From NCBI GenBank assembly GCA_963785035.1, contig CAWATG010000004.1, forward strand, positions 248,001 through 312,000: a stretch of 64,000 nucleotides of DNA, in the 5' to 3' direction. Positions 30,240 to 39,317 of the stretch are shown here, one piece after another; the stretch's first letter is position 1; each line of letters begins with the position of its first letter. The position numbers and the translations under genes were made by a program. Origin of the DNA: CAWATG01 sp963785035 (lineage in GTDB: Bacteria; Actinomycetota; Acidimicrobiia; IMCC26256; CAWATG01). The notes beneath the pieces were generated by a model. It was not told the DNA's origin. It ran no database searches and saw nothing but the letters and a program-made list of their open reading frames with translations.

Positions 30240-31516
30240 GCTCCGTTAGGGGAGGAACCGGAGCCATTTCCCGGGACGCGGTCGCGATCAAGATCAAGGC
30301 CGAGCATCCGGATCGCGTTGCCGCGCACGATGTCATAGATGGTTTCGTCATCGAGCTCGGCGAAGAGGCGTTCCGCGACCTTGATGGTGTGGGGCCAGGT
30401 GCTGTCGGAGTGCGGAAAGTCGGTCTCGAAGGTGACGCGATCACGGCCGATCTCGTCAAGCGAACGCAGTCCGTGCGCGTCGTCGAAGAAGCAGCCGTAG
30501 ACCTGACGCTTGAAGTAGGTGCTGGGTGGATCGGGAACCTTGTCTCCGACGCCGCCCCAGGCCCTGTTGTGGTCCCATACGGTGTCCGCTCGTTCGAGGA
30601 TGTAGGGAATCCAGCCGATTTGGCCTTCGCTGTAGGCAAGCGTCAGTTCGGGGTGCTTCACGAGGTGCCCCGAAAAGAGCCAGTCGACAAGTGAGCCCAT
30701 CGCGTTGTTGAACGTCAGTGTCGAACCAACCGCGGCAGGTGCGTCAGGTGACGTCGACGGCATCCGCGAGCCCGAGCCGATGTGCATGCAGATCACCGTA
30801 TTGGTCTCGGCGCACGCATCGATGAAGGGTTCCCAGTGTCCGTCGGCATCATGGATAGAGGGAAGCCCAAGGTTCGATGGAAGTTCCGAAAAGGTAACGG
30901 CGCGAAACCCGCGGTCGGCATTGCGACGGATCTCGGCCGCGGCGAGCATTGGATCCCACAGCGGCACGATTCCCAGCGGGAGGAGGCGACCACCGGAACC
31001 GCCGCACCATTCGTCGACCATCCAGTCGTTGTACGCCTGCACGCAGAGCAGCGCGAGTTCTTTGTCTTTCGCCTCCATGAATGTCTGACCGCAAAAGCGC
31101 GGGAACATCGGGAAGCACAGCGATGCCTCCACGCCGTTGGTATCCATATCGGCAAGGCGCTCTATTGGATCGTGGCAGCCGGGTCGCATTTCTTCGTAGG
31201 TGATCATCGAGAGGTCGACCTGATCGCGGGGGTAACCGGCCGCGGCGCTCAACCGCATGGTGGGTGAGCGCAGCTCCTCGTAGCGCCAGTAGTCGCACTC
31301 CTTGCCGCTGTCATCGGGCTGGAACGTGACCTTGCCACCCTTGAAAATCATCGACGTTGCCGGTCCGCGCTTGACGCGGGGTCCGACGTCGGCGTACTTG
31401 GCCGGGAGCCTGGACGTCCAAAGATCTTTTGGTTCGACGACGTGATCGTCGACCGAGATGATCGGTGGGATGACCGGAGCGGTCGTTCGCGATGTCGTGG
31501 CGGTGGTCGTAGTCAT
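30236..31516 (-). CDS. amidohydrolase 2 family (ACMSD-like TIM-barrel)
   Basis: 426 residues from the ATG at 31516, preceded by GGAAGG at good spacing. SVDDHVVEP at the first strand, CMHIGSGS (mid-barrel His), LAYSEGQIGW and the late metal/catalytic ETDFPHSDSTWP place it among ACMSD-like metal-dependent decarboxylases and hydrolases. Residues between 40 and 140 form a cap unlike classic ACMSD. Only 4 bases separate it from the D-aminoacylase-type gene upstream, and it overlaps PaaK downstream, so all three are one operon. Reaction unknown; decarboxylation or C-C/C-N hydrolysis are options. Frame intact. Confidence 0.85.
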   Translation of the reverse strand: MTTTTATTSRTTAPVIPPIISVDDHVVEPKDLWTSRLPAKYADVGPRVKRGPATSMIFKGGKVTFQPDDSGKECDYWRYEELRSPTMRLSAAAGYPRDQVDLSMITYEEMRPGCHDPIERLADMDTNGVEASLCFPMFPRFCGQTFMEAKDKELALLCVQAYNDWMVDEWCGGSGGRLLPLGIVPLWDPMLAAAEIRRNADRGFRAVTFSELPSNLGLPSIHDADGHWEPFIDACAETNTVICMHIGSGSRMPSTSPDAPAAVGSTLTFNNAMGSLVDWLFSGHLVKHPELTLAYSEGQIGWIPYILERADTVWDHNRAWGGVGDKVPDPPSTYFKRQVYGCFFDDAHGLRSLDEIGRDRVTFETDFPHSDSTWPHTIKVAERLFAELDDETIYDIVRGNAIRMLGLDLDRDRVPGNGSGSSPNGA

Positions 31517-31520
31517 GTGT

Positions 31521-33211
31521 TCACCTTCCAGTTGTGGTCGCGCCACTACGTAGGACGTGGCCCGGTCGACGTTCGAGCGCATCACGGACAGGCACTTGGT
31601 CGCGGCGAATGGGAATGCCATTCACGAGAACGTGGACCATCCCTTCGGGTTGGTCCGCAACGAGGCGCTCCGCGTTACCGGGGAAATCCTGCACGCGGCG
31701 CAGTGGTCCGGGAGCGACGGTTTCGGGATCGAACACGGCGATGTCTGCTGCTGCGCCCGGAGCGATCACGCCGCGACCGGGGAGCTCGAAGATGCGCGCC
31801 GGTTCGCCGGTGAGCTTGTGGACGGCTTGTTCGAGCGTGAGCACAGCGCGTTCGCGGACCCAGTTGCCGAGCAGGTCGGTTGAATAGCACGCGTCACAGA
31901 GCTGACTGACGTGCGCTCCCGCATCGGAGAGGCCCAGGATCATGCCGTCGTGGACGAGCAGGTCGGCGATGGCGTCGGCGTCGTCGTTGGCAAGCGTCAC
32001 ATGGAATCGCGTGGCGAGGTCGTCTGCGAGAGCGATATCGATCATTGCGTCCAATGGTGAGACGCCGCGTTGTTCGGCGAGTGCTGCAACGGTGGTTCCA
32101 TTCAGGTCCGGGTGCGTATTGCTTTCGCCGACCCGGATGCGATTGCCACTGCGGGCGCATCCGACGATTGCCTTCCAACGCGGCCAAGTGCCTCCGCGCG
32201 CCACGCAGGATCGCGATAGCGCGTGATCCTGACGTCAGGTGGCTCCGACAACAGCTCGGCGAAAATCGGAACGACCTGGAAGCTGAACGGTTCAGCCATC
32301 GTCATCTGAAAGACGAGTGGGCGCACCGAGACCTGCGGATAGACCTCTGCGCCGGCGGCGGTGCCTTCGTCGTGCTGGGTCACGAGTCGCTCGTGAAATC
32401 GTCCCGGCAGCGTGACGAGCGCCGTCCAGGTGAACGGACGTCGGACTTCAGGCTGGAGCGCGTACATCTCCTCGTGGGAGATCTTCTCGCCGGGAAGGAA
32501 TGCGCCGACACCGGCGCCGACCTCACCGAGCACACGGGCGAGCGCGCTGACCTCGCGAAGATCGGCCAAGCGCGACGGCACAGGCCTGCCATTGTCGCCT
32601 TGGTGGGTGAGCGCGCTACTCGTCGCAAAGCCAAGCGCGCCGCCGCGCACAGAGTCTGCAACGACCTCACGCATGGTCTCGATTTCCGCATCGGTGGCAT
32701 CTCGTGTGTACGCGTCTTCGCCACCCATGACGTACATGCGCACGGCTGTGTGGCCAACGTAGCCACCGAAATTGAGCAAGGTGCCTCGACGCTCGACGGC
32801 GTCGAGGTACTCGGGAAAGGTTTCGAAATCCCATGGGATACCGAGGCGAAGGCTGGTGAGCGGCATGTCCTCGACGTGTTCGAGGGTGTGGTTCATCAGC
32901 TCATGGTCAGCGGGCCGACAGGGCGCGATGCTGAATCCGCAGTTGCCGGCGACAACGGTTGTCACGCCGTGCGAGGACGACGGCGTCAGCCATGGATCCC
33001 AAAACACCTGCGCGTCGTAGTGGGTGTGAATATCGATGAACCCTGGCGCGACGACCAGGCCTGTGGCGTCGATGACATCAACGTCGCTCTGGGTTTCGAG
33101 GTCGAGACCGACCTCGGCGATTCGGCCATCTCGTATGAGGACATCGGCGCGTTGCCTCGGGCCGCCGGTGCCATCGATCACCGTTCCGCCACGAATCAAG
33201 AGATCCGCCAT
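31521..33211 (-). CDS. amidohydrolase, D-aminoacylase type (frame broken near 32190)
   Basis: About 563 residues. ATG at 33211 has AGAGGGGG about 8 bases upstream. LLIRGGTVIDGTGG, HTHYDAQVFWDP, AGNCGFSIAPC, LGLSDAGAHVSQ and RPGHVLRSG follow the family order. The frame changes at about 32185-32200 between DPAWRAEAL and RWKAIVG; here one missing base (or two extra) fits, unlike the single-extra-base pattern of most breaks nearby. As in the related genes, the mid-barrel zinc histidines of true D-aminoacylases are not obvious. It is first in the operon with the ACMSD-like and PaaK-like genes and diverges from its relative at 33469. Confidence 0.82.
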
Positions 33212-33395
33212 GTGCGCAAGCCCCCTCTGGCTGTGACCCGGGTCCGGAACCCGAACGTGTCTGTTCCGTGAGTGTAAGTTCTCGGGGCGCTTCAGTCGCC
33301 ATGGTGGCCCGATTCGGCGCACGCTTCCGACACGGTTGCCTTCCCGGCGTGGTGCCGAGTCCCGGCATCGCCGATGGTTTCGCGGCCGCGAGTGC

Positions 33396-33423
33396 TTGTG
33401 ATAGCAAGAATTAGCGGTATGGT
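33396..33423 (+). promoter_or_regulatory. candidate promoter for the 33469 gene
   Basis: TTGTGA (33396-33401), a 16-base spacer and TATGGT (33418-33423) sit in the 257-base divergent spacer, about 45 bases ahead of the ATG. A small inverted repeat, TGCT-N6-AGCA, overlaps the -35 box and could be an operator. Confidence 0.35.
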
Positions 33424-33468
33424 CGCGATAAGCTCCGCGGGAGCGACCGTCGGCGGAGGGGGATTCGC

Positions 33469-35190
33469 ATGCTTGACGTGTTGATTGTTGGCGGCACACT
33501 CGTCGATGGTACGGGCGCGCCCGGTCGTGTGGTCAATGTCGGGATCAAGGACGCCAAGATCGCCGCCATCACCGAGGACGTCCCCGACGCCGCTCGAGTT
33601 GTGGATGCCACAGGCATGGTTGTGGCCCCTGGCTTCGTGGACGTGCACACGCACTACGACGCGCAGGCATTTTGGGATCCATATCTGACGCCATCGCCAC
33701 TCCACGGTGTGACGACAGTGTTCGGCGGGAACTGCGGATTCACGATCGCGCCCGTCAACACCGAGCAATCCGATTACCTCATGCGGATGATGGCACGTGT
33801 CGAAGGCATGCCGCTCGAGGCGCTCGCCGAGGGCGTCGGCTGGAACTGGGGTTCTTTCGCCGAGTATCTCGACCTTCTCGACGGCACTCTGGCGATCAAC
33901 GCTGGGTTTCTGGTTGGTCACTCCGCGATTCGTCGTGTGGTCATGGGGGAGGACGCCACCGCCGAGGAGGCGACGTCGGAGCAGATCGCCCAGATGGTGC
34001 AACTTGCTCATGATTCCATGAGTGCCGGTGCGCTCGGGTTCTCTTCCTCGCTGGCGCGTACGCATAACGACGCGGAGGGCAAGCCCGTTCCCTCTCGCCA
34101 CGCCGCGCACGACGAGATCGTGGCATTGGCCGGCGCCGTACGCGACCACGAGGGAACGACACTTGAGTTCCTCCCCGCGATCGGACCGTTTCCCGAGGAA
34201 ATCATCGATCTCATGTGCCGGATGTCGTTGGCGGCCAACCGGCCACTCAACTGGAATCTTCTCGGCGTGAGTTCGATGAACCCGACGGGACACGAGGTGC
34301 AACTCAGGGCATCGGACGTCGCAGCCGAGCGTGGTGCGAAGATCGTCGCTCTCACGCTGCCCCAGGTCATGCATCTTCGGGTGAATCTACGGTCGGGTTT
34401 CGTGCTCGACGCTCTACCTGGGTGGCCAGAGGTTTTCAAAATCCCGGTTACCGAACGTATGGAAGCGTTGCGCGACCCGGAGGTGCGCCGACGCATGAAG
34501 GAAGGCGCGTCCTCCAAGGAGGCGGGTTCCTTCCGCGCATTGGCCAATTGGGCGCAGATGCGAATTGCCGAGACCTTCGCGCCCGAGAATGAGGGTCTGG
34601 CCGGCCGTATGGTCGGTGAGATCGCGACGGAACGTGGCCAGGATCCCTTCGATTGCTTGATCGATATCTCGCTCGCCGATGATCTCAACACCGGGTTCAT
34701 GCTGCCGACCTTCGGTGACGATGACGAGAGTTGGAAGTTGCGTGCGCAGGTATGGCGTGACGAGCGCACCGTCATCGGTGGTTCTGATGCCGGCGCGCAC
34801 CTCGATATGCAGTGCACGGCGGGTTACGCGACAACCATGCTCGCAACTGCAGTTCGCGAACGCCAGCTCCTCTCGGTCGAAGAGGCCATCCGCTTGATCA
34901 CCGACGTTCCCGCTCGCCTCTACGGGCTTCGCAACCGGGGCCGGATCGCAGAGGGCTGGGCGGCAGACATCACGGTGTTCGACCTGTCACGTGTGGCAAC
35001 CAACGCGACGCATACGCGTTTCGACCTCCCCGGTGGCGCGAGCCGTCTCTATGCCGATGCGACAGGCATCGAGCACGTGTTCGTCAACGGAGTCGAGATC
35101 GTGACCGCCGACGCGCTCACCGGCGCGAAACCCGGAACGTTGTTGCGTTCGGGGATTGACACCGAGACCGTTACCGTTCCCGGCGGATGA
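33469..35190 (+). CDS. amidohydrolase, D-aminoacylase type
   Basis: 573 residues, intact. LIVGGTLVDGTGAPG, HTHYDAQAFWDP, FGGNCGFTIAP, VIGGSDAGAHLD and KPGTLLRSG match the gene at 8766-10511 segment by segment; the two appear closer to each other than to the one at 31521. The mid-barrel strands read LEFLPAIG and PLNWNLLG where D-aminoacylases have zinc-binding histidines. It is followed 50 bases later by an ACMSD-like amidohydrolase, repeating in mirror image the gene pair on the other side of the spacer. ATG preceded by GGAGGGGG. Confidence 0.88.
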   Translation: MLDVLIVGGTLVDGTGAPGRVVNVGIKDAKIAAITEDVPDAARVVDATGMVVAPGFVDVHTHYDAQAFWDPYLTPSPLHGVTTVFGGNCGFTIAPVNTEQSDYLMRMMARVEGMPLEALAEGVGWNWGSFAEYLDLLDGTLAINAGFLVGHSAIRRVVMGEDATAEEATSEQIAQMVQLAHDSMSAGALGFSSSLARTHNDAEGKPVPSRHAAHDEIVALAGAVRDHEGTTLEFLPAIGPFPEEIIDLMCRMSLAANRPLNWNLLGVSSMNPTGHEVQLRASDVAAERGAKIVALTLPQVMHLRVNLRSGFVLDALPGWPEVFKIPVTERMEALRDPEVRRRMKEGASSKEAGSFRALANWAQMRIAETFAPENEGLAGRMVGEIATERGQDPFDCLIDISLADDLNTGFMLPTFGDDDESWKLRAQVWRDERTVIGGSDAGAHLDMQCTAGYATTMLATAVRERQLLSVEEAIRLITDVPARLYGLRNRGRIAEGWAADITVFDLSRVATNATHTRFDLPGGASRLYADATGIEHVFVNGVEIVTADALTGAKPGTLLRSGIDTETVTVPGG

Positions 35191-35240
35191 GCCCGCACGA
35201 GATCGAAACCTAAAACGGCGAGCCAGGGGGATTTGAGCTT

Positions 35241-36668
35241 GTGACCACGAACGTTGCCGCCGAGTTCGACGCCTCGGGGTTCGAAGCGGTTCGCCGCGTG
35301 CGCGCGTCGTTGGATCACCCGATCGTGGACGCGGACGGCCACCTCATCGAATCCGGTGCGCTCCTTTTTTCGTACATCGCAAAGCTTGGTGGCAAGGATG
35401 GCGTCGAGAAGGTCGCTGCCACGATGGGCGATCTCTTCTCGCGCAACGGCGATGCGTCCCGACGCGAGGACCGCGGGCCATGGTGGCCGATGTCGACGGA
35501 CTACGAATACCAGGCCACCTGCATGGCGCCGGCGTTGCTCGCCGAACGCCTTGAGGACATCGGCCTCGATTTCACCATCCTGTATCCATCGCTCGGGCTT
35601 GCCCTCTGCACCATCCCCGACGCCGAGACCCGGAGATTGGCGCTTCGCGCATTGAACACGATGCACGCCGATGTCTGCAGACCGCACGCGGCAAAGCTCA
35701 CCCCGGCTGCGGCAATACCGATGCACACCGTCGAAGAGGCAATCGAAGAGCTCACGTATTGTGTGCGGGAGTTGGGCTTCAAGGTCGCGATGATCCCAGC
35801 GGCGGTTGCCCGGCCGTTGTCGGCGTACCCCGAGGCGTTTCCGGCCGCATGTCGCTTCGATCGCTACGGCATGGACAGCGACTACGACTACGACCCTCTC
35901 TGGCGGACGTTCGTCGAGCTCGGCGTTGCGGTCACCTCACATGGCGGAATGGGATTCAAGTATCTGCCATCGGGGAGGAACTCGCCGAGCAACTACGCCT
36001 TCAATCACATCATGGGACACGCTGACCTGCAGGAGGGCATCTGCCGTTCCTTGATCATGGGCGGGGTCACGCATCGATTCCCGACCCTGCGCTTCGCGTT
36101 CCTTGAAGGCGGGGTCGGATGGGCTCCCGAACTGCTCGGGGGACTGCTCGGCCATTGGAAGAAACGTCGCGCGGAAAGTCTTTCGGTCTACGATCCGTCG
36201 AAGCTCGATGTCGAGAAGCTGACAGATCTCTTGACGCGCTACGACATGCCACCCGTGCCGCCTGAGATGCTGCAACGTGGAGCCGGGCCTGACATTCGGG
36301 TACGCGACGAGTTCGAGGAGTCGGGCATCAAGAGTTCGGCCGACCTTGCGCGCATCTTCGGCGAGCAGTTCTTCTTCGGGTGCGAGGCGGACGACTTCGG
36401 CGTGGCTCGGGCGCTTGATCGCCACGGCAATCCCCTCGGGATCGAGTTCCGCCCGGTCATAGGCTCCGACATCGGGCATTGGGACGTTCAACGTTTGAGC
36501 GATGTCCTTCCCGAGAGCCGAGAACTCGTCGAAGATGGTCTCCTCTCCGAGGCCGGGTATCGCAAGTTCACCTTCGAATATCCAGTGCGGTTGCACACCG
36601 ATATGAATCCGAAGTTCTTCGACGGAACCGCCGTCGAGGCACAGGTCAACGATTTGCTCGGGCGTTGA
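35241..36668 (+). CDS. amidohydrolase 2 family (ACMSD-like TIM-barrel)
   Basis: 475 residues, intact, GTG start with AGGGGG 9 bases upstream. IVDADGHLIE, TSHGGMGFKYL (mid-barrel His), FAFLEGGVGWAPELLGG and the late GSDIGHWDV carry the expected metal-binding and catalytic positions. It is about 50 residues longer than the ACMSD-like protein at 30236, mostly from an insertion near residues 300-390. Downstream lies a P450 with its own palindrome-controlled promoter. Likely a metal-dependent hydrolase or decarboxylase acting with the preceding amidohydrolase; the substrate is not evident. Confidence 0.85.
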   Translation: MTTNVAAEFDASGFEAVRRVRASLDHPIVDADGHLIESGALLFSYIAKLGGKDGVEKVAATMGDLFSRNGDASRREDRGPWWPMSTDYEYQATCMAPALLAERLEDIGLDFTILYPSLGLALCTIPDAETRRLALRALNTMHADVCRPHAAKLTPAAAIPMHTVEEAIEELTYCVRELGFKVAMIPAAVARPLSAYPEAFPAACRFDRYGMDSDYDYDPLWRTFVELGVAVTSHGGMGFKYLPSGRNSPSNYAFNHIMGHADLQEGICRSLIMGGVTHRFPTLRFAFLEGGVGWAPELLGGLLGHWKKRRAESLSVYDPSKLDVEKLTDLLTRYDMPPVPPEMLQRGAGPDIRVRDEFEESGIKSSADLARIFGEQFFFGCEADDFGVARALDRHGNPLGIEFRPVIGSDIGHWDVQRLSDVLPESRELVEDGLLSEAGYRKFTFEYPVRLHTDMNPKFFDGTAVEAQVNDLLGR

Positions 36669-36713
36669 AGTCCGGCAATTGAACGCCGAAGTACCGCGTC
36701 ACGCAGTACCGAC

Positions 36714-36734
36714 CCGACCGATACCATCGGTCGG
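36714..36734. promoter_or_regulatory. perfect 21-bp palindromic operator upstream of the P450
   Basis: Arms CCGACCGAT and ATCGGTCGG (9 bases each) around a 3-base centre, ending 28 bases before the P450 ATG. It is the strongest palindrome of any spacer here and typical of TetR-type operators. A related half-site (GACCGATAC) occurs at 17814-17822. Confidence 0.6.
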
Positions 36735-36762
36735 CACAGGGATGTGAGCCAGGGGGGCCGCA

Positions 36763-38047
36763 ATGAACTTCAGCGATATCAACCTGTTGGACCGGGATCG
36801 CTTCACGCAGGGGATCCCACACGAGTGGTTCACGTTCCTGCGCGAGAACGAGCCGGTCTGGAAGCATCCGGAGCCGGACGGCCCGGGTTTCTGGGTCGTG
36901 ACCAAACACGCCGACGTCATCACCGTCGGTCGTGACGGCAAGACCTTCTCGTCGAGTCAGGCACGCGGTGGCGTGGTCGGTCTTGAAGAGGAGTTCATGG
37001 AAAACGGCTACGACTCCGGCAACGCCGAGATGTCCGAACTCATGAAGTCCGGTGAGTTCAACATGATGTTGATGATGGACGACCCTGAGCACACGCGGTA
37101 TCGGAGGCTCGTCAACAAGGGCTTCACGCCTCGGATGATCTCCGAGCTCGAGCCCCACATCCGAGACCTCACGAACGCGATCATCGACAGCGTCATCGAA
37201 CGTGGTGAGTGCGACTTCGTCGTGGACGTTGCCGCGGAGTTGACGTTGCAGATCATCGCGGAGATGCTCGGAGTCGTGCAGGGCGACCGCGCACCAGATC
37301 TTCGAGTGGTCCAACCGCCTCATCGGCAATGAGGATCCCGAGTACCTCTCGACTGCCGAGGATGTGCTCGCCGGCAGCATGGGCTTGTTCATGTACGCGC
37401 AGCAGCTCGCCGGTGAACGTCGGGTTGCTCCACGTGACGACCTCGTCACGGCACTCATCGAGGCCGAGATCGATGGGGACCGACTCACCGACCTTGACTT
37501 CAACCTCTTCTTCTTGTTGCTTGCCGTTGCCGGCAACGAGACGACACGAAACACCATGTCGCACGGCATGCTCGCGCTGATGCAAAACCCCGATGAGTAC
37601 CGGTTGCTCTCGGAGGATCCGATCGGGCGAATTGAACTGGCGTCGGAGGAGATGTTGCGTTGGGCGTCGCCGGTCATGTACTTCCGCCGCAACGTCACGA
37701 AGGACACTGTGCTGCGTGACAAGGAGTTCAAAGACGGCGACAAGGTTGGTATCTGGTATGTCTCGGCGAACCGGGATGAAGAAGTATTCGAGAATCCCTT
37801 CCGTTTCGATATCGGCCGGACCCCGAACGAGCACATCGCGTTCGGTGGGGGTGGCCCGCATTTCTGCCTGGGCGCATCGCTTCCGCGAATGGAGATTCGG
37901 GTGCTCTTCGAAGAGATCGCGAAGCGGATTCCCGACATGCAGATGTCGGCCGACAGCGACTATCTGCGTTCGAACTTCATCGGTGGCATCAAGCACATGC
38001 CGGTGAAGTTCACGCCCGGTAAGAAGCTCGCAGGCGCGACAGTCTGA
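36763..38047 (+). CDS. cytochrome P450, CYP125/CYP142-like (one frame break)
   Basis: About 428 residues. I-helix AVAGNETTRNTMSHGM, K-helix EEMLRWASP and heme loop FGGGGPHFCLGASLPR are present. The AGNETTRN...HGM segment resembles the steroid C26-hydroxylase families CYP125, CYP142 and CYP124, though the family call is by eye. The frame changes near 37288-37294; dropping one base joins GDR to HQIFEWSNRLIG. AGGGGGG precedes the ATG. The palindrome just upstream suggests induction by substrate. It could oxidise a terminal methyl of a branched isoprenoid or sterol tail before CoA activation. Confidence 0.85.
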
Positions 38048-38086
38048 GCGGTACCAGACGGTGTTGTTGGGTCAGGCGGGGGGCGC

Positions 38087-39250
38087 TCAGCCCCTCGTCT
38101 CGGCCCATGGTCTGTCCCGGTCTGTGTCCGGATCGTGCGGAAGGCCGAGCAGGCGTTCGCCGATCACGTTTCGCAGGACCTGTGACGTGCCGCCTCCGAC
38201 GGTCAGCGCGGGGCTGAACAGGAACCCGAATACCCACTGATTCCATTCAGCCTCGAACGTTCCGGCATCGGCGAGCATGCCGCTGGGACCCATGAGGTCC
38301 TTCGCTAGGTTGAAGACACGTTGACCGTGGGGATCGCACAACGCTTTGCGAAGCGATGCATCCGGTCCAGGGCGCTTGTTGACCGCCGCAGAGACTTGGC
38401 GTAAATGATGAAAGCGCAGGATTTCGCCCTCGATATAGATCGACATGAGACGTTGCCGCGCCGACGCGCTCAGGATGAGGTCGCTGCGGCGTACCTGGTC
38501 GACCAGATCGGCGGCGGTGGGACCCATTCCCCAGATCACCCCACCCTTCGAGAGGGAGATGCGCTCGTTGGCCAGGGTCTCCTTGGCCATGGCCCAACCA
38601 CCGTTGAGTTCACCAATCAGGTTCTCGACCGGGACATGTACGTCGGTGAAAAAGACTTCGCAGAACGAGCCGCCTCCGAGGTCGCCACCGATCATGTTCT
38701 TGATCGGACGTACCTCGATGCCCGGGAGATCCATCGGGACGATGAAGTATGAGATGCCGGTGTGCTTGGGGACGTTGACGTTGGTTCGTGCGATCAGGAT
38801 CCCGTACTTCGCCACTGTTGCAAGCGATGTCCATATCTTCTGTCCATTGACCACGAATACGTCACCATCGCGTTCGGCACGCGTCGAGAGGTTCGCCAGA
38901 TCGGAGCCGGCACCGGGTTCGGAGAAGAGTTGGCACCACATTTCCTCGGCCGCGAGCATTCCTGGAAGGTACGTCCTGCGCTGTTCATCAGTGCCGTGCA
39001 ACAAGATGATCGGTCCGCAGTGACCGATCCCGATGGGATTCATCGGTCGGGAAATCCCCGCACGCTTGAACTCGGCGTCAATCACCAACTGCAATGCGGG
39101 CTCGGCATCCAAGCCCCACGGCCTGGGCCAATGCGGCACCACGTAGCCGGCGTCGACCATCTCTCGTCCTGTGGGATTGGGATTTTTCTCCAACCACTGG
39201 CGAATGTCGAGGCGGATGGGATCGTCCTCGGAAAGAAGCTCGATGTCCAC
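38087..39250 (-). CDS. acyl-CoA dehydrogenase with glycine at the usual catalytic-base position
   Basis: 387 residues from the GTG at 39250. FSEPGAGSDLANL, VNGQKIWTS and VIGERLLGLP are standard. The C-terminal motif reads TVGGGTSQVLRN, placing Gly near residue 352 where medium-chain ACADs have the catalytic Glu. An NER segment (ETLANERISL) keeps a Glu at the alternative position used by isovaleryl-CoA dehydrogenase, so activity is still possible. Alternatively it could be one subunit of a heteromeric dehydrogenase, as in the FadE pairs of sterol degradation. Frame intact. It diverges from the ligase at 39318 with a 67-base spacer. Confidence 0.87.
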   Translation of the reverse strand: MDIELLSEDDPIRLDIRQWLEKNPNPTGREMVDAGYVVPHWPRPWGLDAEPALQLVIDAEFKRAGISRPMNPIGIGHCGPIILLHGTDEQRRTYLPGMLAAEEMWCQLFSEPGAGSDLANLSTRAERDGDVFVVNGQKIWTSLATVAKYGILIARTNVNVPKHTGISYFIVPMDLPGIEVRPIKNMIGGDLGGGSFCEVFFTDVHVPVENLIGELNGGWAMAKETLANERISLSKGGVIWGMGPTAADLVDQVRRSDLILSASARQRLMSIYIEGEILRFHHLRQVSAAVNKRPGPDASLRKALCDPHGQRVFNLAKDLMGPSGMLADAGTFEAEWNQWVFGFLFSPALTVGGGTSQVLRNVIGERLLGLPHDPDTDRDRPWAETRG

Positions 39251-39317
39251 GTGGCCGATCCTAGCCACGGGCGCTGCACGGGCGTTTCCTTGTAGAGTCC
39301 TGCCCCGGGGGAAAGCC

